64,000 bases of DNA, taken from assembly GCA_963779485.1 (NCBI GenBank), contig CAVZYJ010000013.1, forward strand, positions 558,001 to 622,000, read 5' to 3'. Shown piece by piece: positions 62,956 to 64,000 of this stretch. The notes beneath the pieces are model-generated. The model had not been told where the DNA came from. It saw nothing but the letters and a program-made list of their open reading frames with translations, and made no database searches. The position numbers were made by a program, and so were the translations under genes. How positions within the stretch are numbered: the stretch's first letter is position 1; each line of letters starts with the position of its first letter. This DNA comes from CAVVJA01 sp963779485. Its GTDB lineage: Bacteria > Actinomycetota > Actinomycetes > Mycobacteriales > Jatrophihabitantaceae.

Positions 62956-64000
62956 TCAGGCTAGCCACGTTCCCCGTCCCTGCGCGGCCATCCGAGCTGC
63001 TTCCACCAGCTTTGGCTGCAATCGGCGCACGGCGTCGACGTGATCGGCCGTCCAGACGACGCGGACAGCGGCCACCTCGGTGCCCGGCACGGAATCCGCG
63101 GCGACCGCGTCAGCCCAGCGGCCTTCGCCGAGCTGCTCCGCCGTGATCGGATCGGGCGGGAGGCGCCCGTCGACGGACAGACTCCCGGCCAGCTCGTCAT
63201 ACCAGCGTTCGATTTTCTGCGCGGACGCGATGATCTCGTGGTCGGCTTGGGCCAGGCTGCTCGCGCCGTCGAACCCGTGCCACAGATCGACGACTGCGTC
63301 AGCAGCGAGGCGAAGAGCGACTGTTCCGGTCACGAGCGAGCTGGCCTCGGCCAGCGGCACGTGTTTGGCCCCGCGGTCAGCGAGGTACTGGCGGAAGGCG
63401 TCGTCGAGTCGACCGAAAGCAGACAGCGCGGCGGCCTGCTCGGCGGTCGCGCTGCCCCGATCGCCGGTCAGGTTGGCGGCCACCACGCGGCTGAGATAGT
63501 GCGAACTGCTGCGATACGCGGCACCGAGCGCGAAGCCGAGTGCCGTGTTGGCGCCGCGCGGCCAGAAGACCAGGCCGACGGCCAGGCTGACGAGGCAGCC
63601 GATCGCGACGTCCTCGATCCGGACGAGGCCGACCTTCCAGCCGACCGGCTGGATGATGTTGAACAGGATCACGACGACGACCGTGAACGCGGCCTGACCG
63701 GCAAGGAACGAAATTGCCGCTGGTGCGAAGCCGGCCAACAGCACCGCTATGGGGAGGATCACCCAGAGCACAACGGTGTTCGTGCCAATCGCTACGAGGA
63801 TCGTGCCACCGACGACGAACCCAAGAGCGGTGCCGAGTAGGCCACGCAGCGCGTTCTGCCCGGTGTTGAGCGCCGTCGAGCGGAGGACCGAGAGCACGCC
63901 GAAGACCACCCAGAAGGAATGCTGCACCTGAAGCAGGTTCGCCACTAGCACGGCGACCGCGAGCGCGGCGGCTGATCGCAGGCTGTTGTGCAACCACGCC
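62956..64000 (-). CDS. FUSC-family membrane protein, partial (5' end beyond the window)
   Basis: The frame is open to the right window edge, so the N-terminal part is missing. The visible 348 residues hold about five helices: SLRSAAALAVAVLVANLLQV, then HSFWVVFGVLSVLRSTALNTGQNALRGLLGTALGFVVGG, the signature of the FUSC (fusaric acid resistance/aromatic acid exporter) C-terminal repeat. A soluble helical C-terminal domain follows and ends at 62956. A TTG at 63993 is not a likely start. Substrate unknown. Confidence 0.85.
   Translation of the reverse strand, partial: AWLHNSLRSAAALAVAVLVANLLQVQHSFWVVFGVLSVLRSTALNTGQNALRGLLGTALGFVVGGTILVAIGTNTVVLWVILPIAVLLAGFAPAAISFLAGQAAFTVVVVILFNIIQPVGWKVGLVRIEDVAIGCLVSLAVGLVFWPRGANTALGFALGAAYRSSSHYLSRVVAANLTGDRGSATAEQAAALSAFGRLDDAFRQYLADRGAKHVPLAEASSLVTGTVALRLAADAVVDLWHGFDGASSLAQADHEIIASAQKIERWYDELAGSLSVDGRLPPDPITAEQLGEGRWADAVAADSVPGTEVAAVRVVWTADHVDAVRRLQPKLVEAARMAAQGRGTWLA

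Overview
The window is high-GC DNA (about 70% by eye) from an actinomycete. Its left 25 kb keeps the gene order of two blocks known from Mycobacterium tuberculosis: steA to der (Rv1697-Rv1713 order) and pgsA/DUF881/gcvH/garA/ftsR/BFN/merR/gcvP (Rv1822-Rv1832 order). Here the two blocks are joined around a tRNA-Pro gene. GTG starts, 4-bp stop/start overlaps and likely leaderless messages fit this group. I cannot name the order or genus from sequence alone.

Layout. 1-9200: division and envelope genes (steA, a steB/mctB-like gene, a MraY-like transferase, a MurJ-like flippase, a GT4 glycosyltransferase), then pyrG, a NUDIX hydrolase and xerD. 9.2-16 kb: an MscS-like channel on the minus strand, then parA-scpA-scpB-rluB-aroH-cmk-der for chromosome partition, ribosome work and nucleotide supply. 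16-25.3 kb: tRNA-Pro(GGG), a CDP-alcohol phosphatidyltransferase, the DUF881/Sbp/DUF881 trio, gcvH, the FHA regulator garA, two MerR regulators around a bifunctional-nuclease gene, a glycine riboswitch and gcvP. 25.3-27.3 kb: a gene-poor, more AT-rich strip with a DUF5999 gene and an IS30-family element. 27.3-40.5 kb: a HAD-like protein, GuaB1, a WS/DGAT acyltransferase, a heterodimeric ABC exporter, an adenylate kinase, malic enzyme, malate synthase, FBPase II and a PrmC-like methyltransferase. The last group suggests C4/C2 carbon handling and gluconeogenesis. 40.5-64 kb: accessory region of small regulator/enzyme modules: SDR, a DksA-like protein, ArsR with SRPBCC-YCII, a quinone-reductase-like protein, DUF4239, a DUF1479 dioxygenase opposite a ROK regulator, two flavoproteins plus OsmC opposite TetR plus a hydrolase-glycosyltransferase fusion, an MBL hydrolase, AraC with VOC, a CAP-domain protein, an ECF41 sigma factor with a CMD-family protein, a histone-like repeat protein and a partial FUSC transporter.

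Three patterns cut across the genes. (1) A dispersed intergenic element of exactly 47 bp, with 15-bp inverted arms (RTGATCTTGGACTTG / TAAGTCCAAGATCAY) around a variable 17-bp centre, occurs at least six times. A possible seventh copy is split by the IS30 element. (2) Seven genes, including the essential der, are each interrupted by one +1 frameshift that is repaired by removing one base. None lies in an obvious long homopolymer. Insertion-type sequencing error is the best explanation. (3) Several accessory modules carry readable control DNA: a perfect 20-bp palindrome at arsR, a 12-bp motif shared by the divergent OsmC and TetR promoters, and an ECF41-type promoter ahead of its own operon.
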